DNA of 64,000 nucleotides. It comes from Chlorops oryzae (Eukaryota > Arthropoda > Insecta > Diptera > Chloropidae). The notes beneath the pieces are model-generated. The model did no database searches. It was not told where the DNA came from and saw only the letters and a list, made by a program, of their open reading frames with translations. Each line of letters opens with the position of its first letter. The first letter of the stretch is position 1. Position numbers and translations under genes: made by a program. Where the stretch lies: contig CM035806.1 in NCBI GenBank assembly GCA_020466095.1, positions 19,404,571-19,468,570 on the forward strand. The letters run 5' to 3'. Shown here one piece after another: positions 1-11,972 of this stretch.

Positions 1-492
1 ACTCGATATTTCGATTTTGTCATGTGCGTCACTTCCGCCGAGTTTCAATTCATTTCATTTCATTTCAATCTAAAGGGTTTCCCCTCACAGATTACAATCT
101 TAACCTGCATCCGGATTTGTTATTACTAAAAATAGGTGGAACATACATGTTTTTTAAATCAACAAGTTTGTTCAATCCAACTACAAAATCTTCTTTTATT
201 TAACACTGATGAGTTAGGTTGCAGTTCTGCCGTCACATTGCTCTTCAAAGAGTTCCGTTCGACTTCCTGCCACTTCCATTGTCTTCTGATTATAGTCAAT
301 TAAAATTATTTTTATTTTTTTTTTTTTTGGCTATAAATGTGCCAAAGTTTTTTGTCACTGATTAAGACAAACCAAACTATTTCGCCTCAATAATTGCTTA
401 TATTCCATAGCCACCAACAGTCCAGCAAAAATTCCAGTTGTCTTCCAGATTGTAAAATACAATCGCCAATAAAAGAAATATCAATATATTTT
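1..492. other. No gene seen; AT-rich intergenic or intronic DNA
   Basis: I see no open frame with splice signals, no terminal repeats and no tandem array here beyond short T-runs near 307-329. It may be intron of the plus-strand SDR gene whose 5' exons are not in view. Confidence 0.5.
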
Positions 493-806
493 ATGCCCTG
501 ATTATGTATGACAACTATATTCAAACTAGTTGTAACTAGTATGGTATGAAGACTAGTTGTTATTACGGTATTTTGATTTACAACTAGATTTACAGCTAGT
601 TCGTTTGCGGTCGTGCTGTAATATTATATCTTGACTATTATGGCAGACAACGAATGTAATTTATAGTTTTGAGAACTATCCAAATCATACAGTAGGTACA
701 CTAAGAAGCTTTGGTTGTAAAACATAATCATATAATGAAGTTTAATTGAGTTGTCTTGAAAAAGACTGGAATAATCAGATTGTCAATATGTACATAATCA
801 GGGCAT
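493..806. mobile_element. Short MITE with 16-bp terminal inverted repeats
   Basis: The sequence ATGCCCTGATTATGTA at 493-508 returns as its exact reverse complement at 791-806, bounding 314 bp with no coding capacity. The interior carries several ACTAGTTGT-like motifs in both orientations (about 525-600), as expected of subterminal transposase-binding repeats. The superfamily is not clear because I could not define a target duplication. A similar GCCCTGATTATAAGTA motif lies inside blocks A and B (10442, 21538). Confidence 0.6.
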
Positions 807-1299
807 TATTGTTTGTAAGCCGCCTCTTGAACATATTCATGAGATTGAAGGGGTCTCATATGCGAATTTTTGTTCAATTCAATTGTTGCGAGGATATTCA
901 CGATATCCAACGTTCGCCTATCGGGGACTGAATAAATTGAAACGACGATCTTTATGGTTTATACAAATGATTTATTTTATTTATTTGTTCATTTATATTA
1001 ACTTGACTTCAGCTATTCATCTTATGAATTGTAGGTATTATAAACTGCGTTACCAAATGACTTCTTAGTCTAAAATACAAAAGCTTATATGTTCATTTAC
1101 TATTCTTAAACTAAATCTGCGCTCTGCAGACGCTGGTGTGCTCCACTTCTCAGGCAACGGTGTCATGGGCCTGTTGACGCATGCCGACCTGTGCAGGTGT
1201 TCTTCCGGGTATCTTGGTCATCTAGTCGCGTGCGATATCCGATTCCGCATATTTGATACTGTAAGGTCACCTAAGCAAGCAGCGCTGTGAGTCACAGCC
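807..1299. other. No gene recognised; GC-richer patch at 1100-1280
   Basis: Positions 1100-1280 are GC-richer than their surroundings and look like a remnant of coding or repeat sequence, but no frame stays open on either strand and I recognise no protein motif. The rest is featureless AT-rich DNA. Confidence 0.4.
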
Positions 1300-2460
1300 T
1301 GTGACACACGCCATGCTCGTGCGGAGGTGCAAAACGCCAGCTTGCGCTTTCGGCAATCTGTCCTCGCTAGCTGTATTGTATATGTTGCTATCTACAATAT
1401 GGGCTGTTCCATAAGAACCTTATGAAGTTTGTTGTCCTTAAATGCCAGTTTGCCGAAGCCTTCTCTTAACAGTTCTCATTCTTTGAAAGTATCTCAAAAC
1501 AAATGCAGGATTTAAAACATTTTTTTAAAATCATTTTTAAAAGTGATTTACTTTTCTATTAGACTGGTCCAATCGACGGACGTGTTTTCTGCTTATGTCG
1601 TCTCCAGTCCGTAAACGGCATTTCTAAATAAAGCTTCACTAGTTCGTTAAGAAAACTACATACGTATGAGATACACATATCGATAGACAGATAGACACTC
1701 AGATAGAAAAATAGAAAGACATGTCAATAAATTGACGCACATACAGAAGGAAGCGGTAACGGCTAACTTGAGTTTTCTTGCCATGCATATCATTTCGAAA
1801 CACATTTATGCTTTACCTGGAGTGTTTCTGATTGCAGCGGACTCGGGTTATTTATATACATTCCTTCATATTCGTAACTATTGACGCACATTCGGATTAA
1901 ACTGCCACACTATAGAGCTTGTTCATACGTGCACTTTCAATCGCTTGAAAATGTTTAACGCATCGAAGGAAAGGGTTTTTGTTTTTTCTGGAAACAATAG
2001 GGGTATTCACAAAGGCGTGATAAAAACATTGCAATGTCCGAAACTCGGAAAATTGCGACTTCTTAAAAAATTTTTAAATGCACAACTTTTTAAGCATTAA
2101 CATTTTTCCGATGTTGCGACTTTCCTATTTTCCGACGCCTTTGTGAATACCCCTATTGCAATGTATTGAAAGTACTATCAGACCTTCAAACGTCTTTACG
2201 TTGATTACGATGCGCAAACAGTTGCACAATAACCTGCCATTGTACAGAAATTTGAATATGGAAAATGTCAGTGAAATCGTGATATAACGAACACGCTACT
2301 AGATGCGCAAATGCCAAGTATACCACGACATGTGTAACTTAGAAAATATACAAGAAATATAGAAATTTTTGCAACAGGCTAGTTACGTAGATAGATATCA
2401 AGCTGTGCATGCACAAAAGACTATTCATTCCATTTTTATTTTTTATTATTATTATTTTTT
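1300..2460. repeat. Dispersed repeat R1, copy 1
   Basis: This block, starting near the motif ATGCTCGTGCGGAGGTGC, is repeated nearly base for base at about 12240-13398. Both copies share the same nested foldback and the same GATAGACAGATAGACAC run. It has no coding capacity that I can see. It runs directly into repeat R2, both here and in the second copy, where a Helentron has been inserted at the junction. Confidence 0.75.
1996..2157. mobile_element. Nested foldback MITE inside R1, copy 1
   Basis: AATAGGGGTATTCACAAAGG at the left end is inverted at the right end (CCTTTGTGAATACCCCTATT), bounding about 162 bp. A second copy sits at 12937-13089 at the equivalent place in the other R1 repeat, so this insertion predates the R1 duplication. 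The two interiors differ by small indels. Confidence 0.7.
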
Positions 2461-3190
2461 TAAGTTAGTTTCGTTCTCCTCTTATAGAAGATCTTGTTGC
2501 AAAAAATGATTTGATTTCCAATGCATTCGCGGAAATGGGGGCGGAACCACCAACGCAAACTGGAGTAGTGAATGAGATATCAAAACACCAGAAACAAATA
2601 GACAATCATTTCTTGCTTCTTCTTCACTTTTTCAATTTCAATGCGAAAATTCTACGAAAGCCTTGATTAAATTTCGAAGTAATCGAAAATCGAATTTACC
2701 ACTATCTACATTTTGCATCTCTTCTTTGAATCACATCAATTTTCAAATGCTTTTTCCCACTCAAAGGCGTTAAATTGCTTTTCATGGAAAATAAACCAAT
2801 ATACCGATGAGATTTGTGTGCTACGTCAAGTGACTCTCGGTTTTTAGTTGAAAATTCAAAGTTCTGCGCATTTCATAAAAAAACAACGACAACAGTATCA
2901 AGGAACACAAGAATCGAATCTTTGAAGTGAGTACAGCAACAACTCGAGATATTTTCAATGAAGAAACAGAACAGAATGTACCGCGACTCATTTGGTAGGC
3001 CGTAGGCGGTAATGCATTCGACGTCATATACCATCCTGGTATACTTTTGTTCGAGCGTGGCCATTTTGTTGAGTGAACGCCTACCACCACCTTACAAAGT
3101 ATGGTATGCAGGTCGCTTACAGTCCAGTATACTTTGTAGGCACTACGCATTGTTGGCCGCTGGGATTAAGGGCCAACATTACTACGCTGT
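2461..3190. repeat. Dispersed repeat R2, copy 1
   Basis: Starts at AAGTTAGTTTCGTTCTCC and ends around the motif GGCCGCTGGG (about 3160). It is repeated in tandem at 3290-4150 and again at 14258-15045. It carries one unit of the 43-bp repeat (GTCGCTTACAGTC...GTATACTTTGTAGG). Short open frames here (for example 2821-3150 minus) are repeat-derived, because they recur with frame-breaking differences in the other copies. Confidence 0.7.
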
Positions 3191-4150
3191 TTAGAATAAT
3201 ATAACAAGAAATATAGAATTTTTCAACAGCTAGTTACGTATGAAGATATCAAGTGTCATGCAAAGCATTCTATTCCATTTTTATTATATTACTTTTTTTA
3301 AGTTAGTTTCGTTCTCCTCTTATAGAAGATCTTGGTTGCAATAAAATGATTTGATTTCCAATGCATTCTGCGGAAATTTGGTTTCTTGATACCACAACGC
3401 AAACTGGAGTAGTGAATGAGATATCAAAACAGCAGAAACAAATAGACAATCATTTCTTGCTTCTTTTCACTTTTTCGAAATTCAATGCGAAAATATCTAC
3501 GAAAGCCTTGATGGTGAATGTTCGAAGTCACATCGAAAATTCGAATTTACCACTATCTACATTTTGCATCTCCTTCTTTGATTAACATCGAATTTTCAAA
3601 TGCTTTTCCTACTCAAAGGCGTTAAATTGCTTTTCATGGAAGAATACGAACCAATTACCGATGAGATTTGTGTGCGTACGTCAAGTGACTCTCGGTCTTC
3701 ATCTAGTTGAAAATTCAAAGTTCCTGCGCATTTCATATAACAAACAACGACAACAGTATCAAGGCAACACAATGAATCGAATCTTTGAAGTGTACAGCAA
3801 CAACTCGAGATATTTTCAATGAAGATACAGAACAGAATGTACCGCGACTCATTTGGTAGGCAGTAGGCGGTATGCATACGACGTCATATACCATTTTTCC
3901 TGGTATACCTTTCTTCGAGCGTGGTCCAACTTATGTTGAGAATTTGAACGCCTACCACCACCTTTACAAAGTATGGTATGCAGGTCGCTTACAGTCCAGT
4001 ATACTTTGTAAGCTATGGTTAGGCAGTTCGCATACAATCTCGTAAACTTTGTAGGCTATAAATAGGCAGGTCGCTTACAGTCTCGTATACTTTGTAGGCA
4101 CTACGCATTGTTGGCCGCTGGGATTAAGGGCCAACATTACTACGCTGTTT
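3191..4150. repeat. R2, copy 2, tandem to copy 1
   Basis: Positions 3200-4150 repeat 2345-3190, including the end of R1 (ATATAGAA...CAGCTAGTTACGTA), with many small indels. This is therefore a local tandem duplication of about 0.9 kb that spans the R1/R2 junction. It contains three 43-bp units (about 3970-4100), against one in the first copy. Confidence 0.7.
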
Positions 4151-4189
4151 AAATTATAGATAAATAAAATATGAATTTTTTTCTATGGG

Positions 4190-4910
4190 ATTTGACAGTT
4201 CTTTCCATTTAAATCGTTTTTAAATACTTAGCTTGGTAATAATGGCCCTAAGTCATTTGCAAAATTTTGAGTTTTTCCTTATTTAAAAAATGGTTTTTCT
4301 TAAAAACTACAATACAATACGCCATTTACTTCGGAAGTTACGAAAAATCTCCATTTGTGGGCGTGGCAGTGGGCGGGCCACATAAATTTTTTCCTACACC
4401 TTTCATTCGCCTTGGTCAACCTATGTTGCGAATTTGAAGCTTCTACGCCTTTTACTTCGGAAGTTACGATAAAACCTTATTTGTGGGCGTGGCTTGAGCG
4501 ACGGCGTCCATTTTTTCCCAGGATATGTCCCTTTTCGTAGTTTAAGAGTACACGAAATATCAATGAAATGTGTGTGGTTCGCAAATTACAAGCATTTTAC
4601 AGAAAACACATTAAATTAATTTGTGGGCGTGGTAGTGGGCGGATGTCTCCCATTTTTACTTAGGATCATACTCGGATCCCGATATACCTGTGTGCCAAAT
4701 TTCGACTTGGTTGGTCCAGCCGTTTCGGAGGAGATCCGAACACAGACGGACGGACGGATGGACGGACAGACGGACATGTCTAAATCGATTCAAATTTTGA
4801 TCCAGATCAAGAATATATATATATATGTCTATATCTATGGAGCTTAGTTCTGGCTGTTACAAGATTCGCACAAAACTAATATATCCTGCTTACGCTGGGT
4901 ATAATGAGCG
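4190..4910 (-). mobile_element. DINE-1/INE-1-like Helentron fragment
   Basis: Read on the minus strand, this stretch shows the hallmarks of Drosophila INE-1: a TTCTTGATC-type motif next to an AT run (about 4800-4825), then CATGTCCGTCTGTCCGTCC (about 4757-4777), then repeated GCCACGCCCAC motifs (seen on the plus strand as GTGGGCGTGGC at 4358, 4483 and 4623). These features are known for non-autonomous Helentrons. The fragment is diverged and its exact ends are uncertain. It belongs to a different subfamily from the ATACCCGACACA copies elsewhere in the window. Confidence 0.65.
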
Positions 4911-5059
4911 AGATATTCGAGAATTAACAAATCTTAAGGGTTGAATTTTAATATGAATTGTACCCTCAAGGTATGCATGTCAATATTTAAGGCTAAAAAT
5001 TCCTATTAGTTTTGAGTATTTTCCAGTGAAATTTTAATCGAACTATAATGCACGATAAA

Positions 5060-5550
5060 CATAATTTCACTATATATTTCCGATATCGTGGTAATGTTGC
5101 AATATTTTCAGGAACCTAACCTCCAGTACTAGGGTGTTATGAAAATCACAAAAACTGAAACCAGATTTTTTGATGATATTTGACATTTGAACATTGAAAA
5201 AGGCAATTAAATTAATTTCCGAAAATTGTAAAAGTGGGCGTGGCAGAAGGGAGTTTTTCGAAAATTGACTCCCACACCCAAAATTCAAATTAGACCGACA
5301 TTGGCACGCACACTTCCTCTATAGTGATAAATATCCTCTTACAAACAATATCTTAATCAATTCATTATTAAGGGTACCCGCCAGTACGAGGGTCGGTCAC
5401 AAAAATTCCAAAATTGCCCAAAAATCTCCAGAACACCGTGGCTTAATGGTAGTGGTCGTGGTGTCTGTTTTATAAAACTGTTCAAACACACAATTTCTGT
5501 ATGGTCAGGCTCTTCTGACTATAACACCCTTAATTGTTTTTTTTTTTTTT
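5060..5550 (+). mobile_element. Helentron (ATACCCGACAC family) 3' fragment
   Basis: The stretch contains CCTCCAGTACTAGGGTG (about 5120), GTGGGCGTGGC (5233) and the terminal hairpin region GTCAGGCTCTTCTGACTATAAC followed by ACCCTTAATTG (about 5503-5540). These match in order the longer copies at 13399-14252 and 25834-27821. The 5' end carrying ATACCCGACACA is missing, so this is a 5'-truncated, diverged copy. The bases from 5551 to the SDR exon at 5901 show nothing recognisable beyond T-runs. Confidence 0.65.
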
Positions 5551-5900
5551 AATTAAAATAAAATTTTTTTTTCAATCACTTTATCTTTTCACCCATTTGC
5601 CTGCCGCTCTATTCGACCAAATAGAATTCGAAGAACTTTAAATTATAAACCACAAAGGCAAGTCAAAAGCTTGCAGGTGTTCTTGAAAGAAAACACTGTT
5701 GTGTGAGGAGAACCGCATCAAGAGCATTGATAGCCTTGGGAAACTGCCGTTTAACGGCAAACCAAAGCACTCATTAACAGATTTATCCCCTTTCCTAACT
5801 AAAATCACGTCTGAGAAGGGCAAAAGAAAAAGATTATTTTTCAAAGGATGAAATCTTTTCCTTTTCTGATGTTTTTTTTTATATATTTTTTTTTCCCCAG

Positions 5901-7262
5901 GTTTCAGCTCCCGGCAAAGGCGTGCTCATAACTGGTTGTGAGAGTCCCATCGCTTGGTATTTAGCTAAAAAGCTCGACGATCTTGGCTTTACAATTTATG
6001 CCGGTTTCAATGTTCCCATCGAGGACTCGGAAGAAGCACAAATTTTGAAGGATGAGACATCCGCGCGTATGCAGCTCTTGCACATTGACGTAACTTCCGA
6101 AAAAACGGTAAAATTTACAAATTGAAATTTGATAAAATATGAAGAGCTTTTTTGGTTACATCGATATAATTTTCGTCTCGTACAACAATCAACAATGGAA
6201 AACAAAAAGCTCTTGGAAGCTGCTTTATTCATTTCGGAGCACTTGCCAGATGGCGCTCAAGGGTTGTGGGCCTTGATACATTGCGCTCAGTGGGTTGCAT
6301 TGGGTGAGCTTGAATGGATACCGTTTGCAGTATTGCGCAAGTCTCTGGATTTAAACTTATTAGGTATTGTGTCGTAAAGCTCGTTTTAGAGTGGCCATGT
6401 CAAGAGAATATTTATATTAAATATATTATTGTACATATTTTTAGGCTCAGCACGTTTGACACAATTGCTGCTACCGTTGATCAGACGTGCAGGTGGACGT
6501 GTAGTCTTTTTGACTTCAGGTACTTTGACACAAAAAAAAATTTTTTTATTTTTATTTGGTGAATAATTTTCGTTGATCGTAGGCCTCAATCGTGTTCCAT
6601 CTCCTTCGCGCAGCATTCAATGTGCCACACAAGCTGCCATTGAAAGCCTTGCTTCTTGCCTCAGACAGGAAATGCGTCCACGTGGTGTCGATGTCTCTGT
6701 GGTTGCTGCTGGTGAATTCACACCTGGAAACGCATGGCTGAACGAACACGAATTGCGCGAACAGGTGTGTATTTCCTTGTCGCGACAACTTGTCATCGAC
6801 TCGAAGCTCATTGCTATTTTTATAAAAATAATAACATTAATTATTATAATTACTTTTAATTGCAATGCTTTTTCTCCCAGGCAAAGGCGATGTGGAATCA
6901 GATGACATCAGAACAAAGAAAAACTTATGGCGAAGACTACTACGAAGCAGCAATGTCATCCGTTGAAAAATACTCGAAAGAGGTACACATAAATGGGGCC
7001 TTTTAAATATATACATATATCGATTTCATGAATTAATATTAATCTCCTTTCGCATCATTCGATGAAATTCTAGCCCGCCGATATACAACCCTCTCTACGT
7101 GTGCTCATCGATGCTGTTACTCGTACTTTCCCAATGGCTCGCTATACACCAGTGACTGCAAAGGAAAAATTACAAATATCCTTGGCTGAGCATTTGCCTT
7201 CTTCACTCTATGAGATATTATATGGCGAGGAAAGGAAGTACTTTCGGCCTCAGAGGGTGTGA
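5901..7262 (+). CDS. CG8888: SDR-fold protein, CG8888-like, C-terminal six exons; probable pseudoenzyme
   Basis: Exons 5901-6107, 6210-6363, 6445-6519, 6583-6764, 6881-6982 and 7074-7262 join in phase and end at TGA, giving 302 residues; the 5' exons lie upstream and were not found. Every intron has GT and AG ends; only the acceptor before 6210 lacks a good pyrimidine tract. The order of motifs is that of a short-chain dehydrogenase: a beta-strand plus TG at residues 8-12, a helix, LHIDVTS at about 60, GRVVFLTSG at about 138-146, and the active-site helix at 157-170. Key residues are missing: the glycines of TGxxxGIG are replaced (TGCESPIA), NNAG reads HCAQ (93-96), and the YxxxK pair reads Q158 and Q162. 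I recognise it as close to Drosophila CG8888 from memory of that protein. Classical NAD(P)-dependent oxidoreductase activity looks unlikely; a structural or regulatory role is inference. Confidence 0.85.
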
Positions 7263-7480
7263 ATTGTTCGAGCGGAGCAGTGAAAAAAGAAGTTCCTCGG
7301 CTTCAATGCTTTATCAGCATTTAAAAGAATACTGGCATTTTTGTTTTTATTTTATTTAATTTCAATTTATTTTATTTGATATTATTTTATGTTTTTTAGT
7401 TCATTCAATATCTACCGTAGCATTTATTATAAGCTTTTGCCCTACCCAGTTGGAATTTTTCAAGTGATTGACTAAACCGC
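7263..7480 (+). other. SDR gene 3' flank or 3' UTR
   Basis: AT-rich sequence between the SDR stop codon and block A. TTTTATTT-rich stretches are present, but I see no clear AATAAA hexamer before the repeat begins, so the polyadenylation site is not located. Confidence 0.4.
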
Positions 7481-10400
7481 TTTTCGGAAAAGGGAAATGT
7501 TTTAGCCGTTATCGACATGTGGAGTCTTTGAATCGAATCGTTCTTATTTGTAAGGAAAAAAACGATTTTTCTTTCAAAAGTTTCCTAGAGAATGTTTCAG
7601 TTTGCCTTAACTATAGTGGTCGAGGAAAAATATTGCTAAAAAAAAACAAAAAGCTTTTTCCAATGGATTATTTCGCGCAAGAACCAATCGAGAAAAAGCT
7701 CTTCGATTTAGTTTTGCGAATCCATTCGGTGCCACTTTTCTTCGGTTATTTAAAAATATTTTCTTTTTCCCCGTTTTCCATAGAAAATTGGTTACCAAAA
7801 ATTCCTCTTAATTACTTCGAGTGGTTTTTGGTTTAAAATTCAACCAAAAATCCCCCAAAATCTTGCATCACAGCTTCGATTCTGCTCCAGTCAAGTTCGA
7901 ATATTTTTCCAGTAGTTGCTTAAAGGTTGTGGAACTTGTTATGCTTTTTGAGCTTTAATGGTATTGTCTATGGATTTGAATTTTCTACATCCGTTAGAAG
8001 CGCCGTTGAGAGTGGCCATGTGAAATTACAAAATGCGCTTTATAAGCGCTTGACTTTTGCACTCCCCTTACGTATAATTTACCATTGAAGCCCATTAGCA
8101 CGTCACCTGCGACACTTGTGAAAGTTGAGACAATTGCGACAGTTGCGACATTTGCGACAGTTGGGACAATTGTGACACTTAGAACCGATGCGATATTTGT
8201 GACAATTGTGACGATTGCACCAGTTGCGACATTTCGGACAGTTGCGACAACTGCGACATTTAGGACCGTTGCGATATTTGTGACAATTGTGACGATTGCA
8301 ACAGTTGTGACATTTGCGACAGTTGCGACAATATCAACAGTTGCGACAGTTGCGAAAATTGGGACAGTTGCGAAAATTGCGATATTTGTGACAATTGTGA
8401 CATTTGCGAGCGCTGCGACAATTACGATAGTTGTGACAATTACAACAGTTGTGACATTTGCGACAATTGCAACAGTTGGGACAATTGCGACAATATCAAC
8501 AGTTGGGCCAATTGGGACAGGTGCGACATTTGGGACAGTTGCAAAAATTGCGATATTTGTGACATTTGCGAGCGATGCGACAATTACGATAGTTGTGACA
8601 ATTGCAACAGCTGTGACATTTGCGACAATTGCGACAGTTGGGACAATTGCAACAATATCAAGCGTTGCGACAGTTGCGACAAATGGGACAGTTGCGACAT
8701 TTGGGACAGCTGCGACATTTGGGACAGTTGCGAAAATTGCGATATTTGTGACATTTGCGAGCGCTGCGACAATTACGATAGTTGTGACAATTGCAACAGT
8801 TGCAACAGTTGCGAAAATCGCGACAATTGCTAACCGCACCGAAAATTCGCAGCGATATTCCGATGTTAATTTTAAGTGCTTTGCTTCTTGAACACACCGC
8901 ACTGTTTTCATCCCTTTGAACGCCTTTATTCCAACTGGGTACATACATACATATACAATATATAGAAATATAAATACGCATTTGTGAAAATATTATTTTT
9001 CAATTTCCTTCCTTATTGTTGTTTATCAATTTATATGTTGTCTTGTGAAAAAAGAAGATACTATAACGAAGCAACTCTACGATATGCCTATGTTCTTATT
9101 TATCTAGAACATAAGCTCAGAATGTACTTAGATGCAATTATGAAGCAGTCTTTTTTTTTGTGTTCTCTCATTTTGATTTTGGACTTGAAATAAAAATATA
9201 ATGAAAGTGCAACACTTTTCACAGGCAATAAAAGATTCGACGAAGAACGAAAAATACTATAGCAAAAGGTGTGTATCGGCGTTGCCAGATGACTTGTCTT
9301 GCACAGTCGGACTTATCAAAATTTAACCAAAAAATGTGGAGAAATGCGTTACACACTTTAAAACATTTTCGAGAGAAAAAATATGCGAGGTAATTCGGCG
9401 ATAAACGGTCCTAACCATGACACCCGTGATAGCCATTCCGAGCAGAGATTGCGTAATTTCAGTGCTTAGCTATTGAAGAACGTTTTCAAAATTTTACATC
9501 CTTGAGAATCATGTCCTTCTTTTGAGCCTTTGTGAGCTTCAATTCTTGGGAAATTTTTTAAAAATAGCCTTTTATTTTTGTAAGCAATTTTTAAGGTCAA
9601 ACTGAATTGGATTCGCATCAGATGCTAATTAAATTGTCTTATGAATCGGTTTATTTTTCATTTGCTCATAAAATGGTTTGTACGTTATGGACGATATTCT
9701 ATTCATTCTAATCCATTGGACTCCAATTAAGCTGCTTATCGTTGTCTATCATCAACGTCAGTCATCCGAGAGCAACATTACATGCCATTTCTATGCACGT
9801 AAAGTTGTTACTTTACTGTGTATCTTTTTGCCATCACGCCGTTCACACTCTTTATAACTGAGTTACCTGAAATCGATAGACGTTGAATTCAACGGCTCAA
9901 CGCTGAAGTTCAAGGTCAAAATAAATCATTCTGTAGGGATTAATGCCGGTATGGGTTAATGAGAAACTCGGAATTGCTGACGCTTGTCTGTCAATTCGAT
10001 GAGGTCTTCTTCTATTGCTTATTGGCAAAATAATGATTACGTGGCTAACTTCAATAACTGGTAGGTAAGTTTTTCATCCTAAAAACCATCGAGTATCTTG
10101 ATGGCTTTATAATAACGTTTTTTTTTTAAATGATATTTGGAAATGTTTTCTCACTAATACCTGCAATTACTAGGGAAACAGAAATTATTATAAGCAGGGC
10201 AAAGACAAATATTTCAATTGAGACCTAAAAATAAACATCTCAATATTTTGAACTGTTTCCGATGCTGGAACTCCGTTGTGTTCTTGAAAGCACACCTAAG
10301 TATTAATACACGCCTCCAGAAATGGTATTATGGAATTTTTCCGATCATGTAAATACTGCAACTAAGTTCCATAGGCAAACGCCTAAAAATTCATTTATTT

Positions 10401-10558
10401 TGACATGCTTACTTTTAGGACTCAGTTTAAATATTTGTCGTTGCCCTGATTATAAGTAACACAACACCTAGATGTATGCTTTTGAATATTTTAAAATCAT
10501 TTCATCTATAAAATTGTGAGTCTTCACTAACGGAGTTCCCATAAGGCTTCAAGAAGTT
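7481..10558. repeat. Block A: 3.1-kb direct repeat (copy 1)
   Basis: From TTTTCGGAAA near 7481 to the motif CACTAACGGAGTT near 10540, this block matches 18287-21655 in the same orientation with only scattered substitutions outside the minisatellite. Contents in order: 0.6 kb of AT-rich sequence, a 9-bp minisatellite (8109-8830), and 1.7 kb with no coding capacity beyond short frames. I recognise no transposase, terminal repeat or target duplication, so I cannot say whether it is a mobile element or a segmental duplication. Confidence 0.85.
8109..8830. repeat. 9-bp minisatellite (GACAATTGC type), copy A
   Basis: About 80 tandem nonamers of the form GACA(A/G/T)TTG(C/T/G), occasionally varied to GATATTTGT or ACCGATGC. 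Because 9 is a multiple of 3 and the unit contains no stop in several frames, the array is open on both strands (8085-8891 plus; 8944-7994 minus). That openness is a property of the unit and not evidence of a gene. Confidence 0.9.
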
Positions 10559-10579
10559 AGGAGTTAAACTAAATTTTTT

Positions 10580-10834
10580 TGGTGTTCCGTCGGGCCTGAC
10601 TGCAATCAATCAGTCTTAGCTACACTTCCAGTTTCCACGGCTAGCGTGGAAAGATCTTTTTCTACACTAGAGAGGATAAAAAATTTATCTAGAAGCGCAA
10701 TGGGACACGGCAGATTAAACGCGCTTGTCTTGGTTTCAGTCCACTGGGATATTGAGGTTAGCCCAGATAACGTTATCAATGTTTTAAAAAGCAATGTTAT
10801 TTATTCATACTGCTACTGCTTAATTGTTAATTGA
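10580..10834 (+). pseudogene. hAT transposase C-terminal (dimerisation) remnant
   Basis: The frame through 10604-10804 gives a stretch with LATLPVSTASVERSFSTLE, then RIKNLSRSAMG, then LVSVHWDIEVS. This is the conserved C-terminal dimerisation region of hAT-superfamily transposases (family knowledge: an LP(V/I)S(T/S)A...ERSFS...RSxMxxxRL pattern). Nothing upstream extends the protein: the frame runs back only a few codons into block A's border, and no BED finger or catalytic core is seen. It is a short decayed fragment of about 70 codons. It could be the 3' end of a hAT element whose remainder was removed when block A arrived. Confidence 0.8.
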
Positions 10835-10971
10835 AAATATTTTTTTAAATAAACAAATTCTTCTATTGAAATTTATACTTAAAAATTCTAAATTTATGGA
10901 TTAGAGACACTGCACTATCGCACCCCCTCGCCCAAGACACACACACACACAGGTAATCTTTCACTACGGTA

Positions 10972-11972
10972 CACAGTGGTTAGGCTTCATACATATCACG
11001 GCAAAAAAAATAAGGAGATGCCGTAGAGCAATGAAACGTAGCACCAAGTCTTTATTTGACATAATTAAGAAAAATAAAGTTTCATCAAAATCGGCCACGC
11101 TAAATTTACTATTTTTTTTTTAGAAAATAAATAGAATTGGATTCGACTGGAAATTCAGAGCTGAACCGAATATTTATTCATTATAGATAACATGCCTTTA
11201 ACAATGTCATCCAGTTCCAAATGTTGTTTATTTGGTTGATGTCTTATATATGGTTCAGATGACATAAGAAGACGGTTAAAAACATCAGAATGTTTAGCAG
11301 TTCTGCTGAATTTTCTGGAAAACATCAACCTTTACTTCAGAATTTCCTTGTTTTTGATTCGCTTTGGTTTTTCTCTTCTTTTTTTTTGTCCTTCTTTTAT
11401 CCAATTAGTTAATTGTTGCTTTTGTAATTCGGCTTAATGAATATGAATGCCTAAAAGTATACTATACATTTTTTAAAAGATTTTTATTGCAATTTTCCGT
11501 TTTTTTTTTTTTTTTTTTTTTTTTTCATGATATGTTAGAACTAACTAAAAGCTTCAATTTTTACCCTATTTGAAAATAACTGCTCGTAACTCGCATTACG
11601 TCTATTCCAACACAAATATCAAATCCTGAATTTTTTGGAGTCATTTTCATTTCCGCGTAACTTTTAAACTACTTATCGTATCTTACTGATTCCTTCAGTA
11701 ATTTCATGAGTAAATGCTATTTTTTACTAAATAACACAATTTTTTGTACAGAAGCGATTTATTTTACATTAATGCCGTACTCAATTTAATGAAAATTATT
11801 ACCCTTGCTAGTTTATGTGACTTCCAACGGGTATACCAAGTATAAATATTACCTTTGGAAACAAAAGCTTATGGATTTGTCTTATTTAGACAATTCTCTA
11901 CAAAACTGCATCTTTACTTTTTCGAAATCATATGGTCGAAAATGGGATTTTTGCCGCTAAATAACCACTGTG
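10972..11972. mobile_element. Non-autonomous element with CACAGTGG ends, 1.0 kb
   Basis: CACAGTGGTTA at 10972-10982 is inverted at 11962-11972. Just inside the left end it carries a CCGTAGAGCAATGAAA motif that returns as TCGTAGAGCATTGAAA in the element at 22967, so the two appear to be one family. The interior is AT-rich with a long T-run at about 11502-11525 and no coding capacity. No convincing target duplication flanks it. The CAGTG-type ends suggest hAT, but that is inference. Confidence 0.55.
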
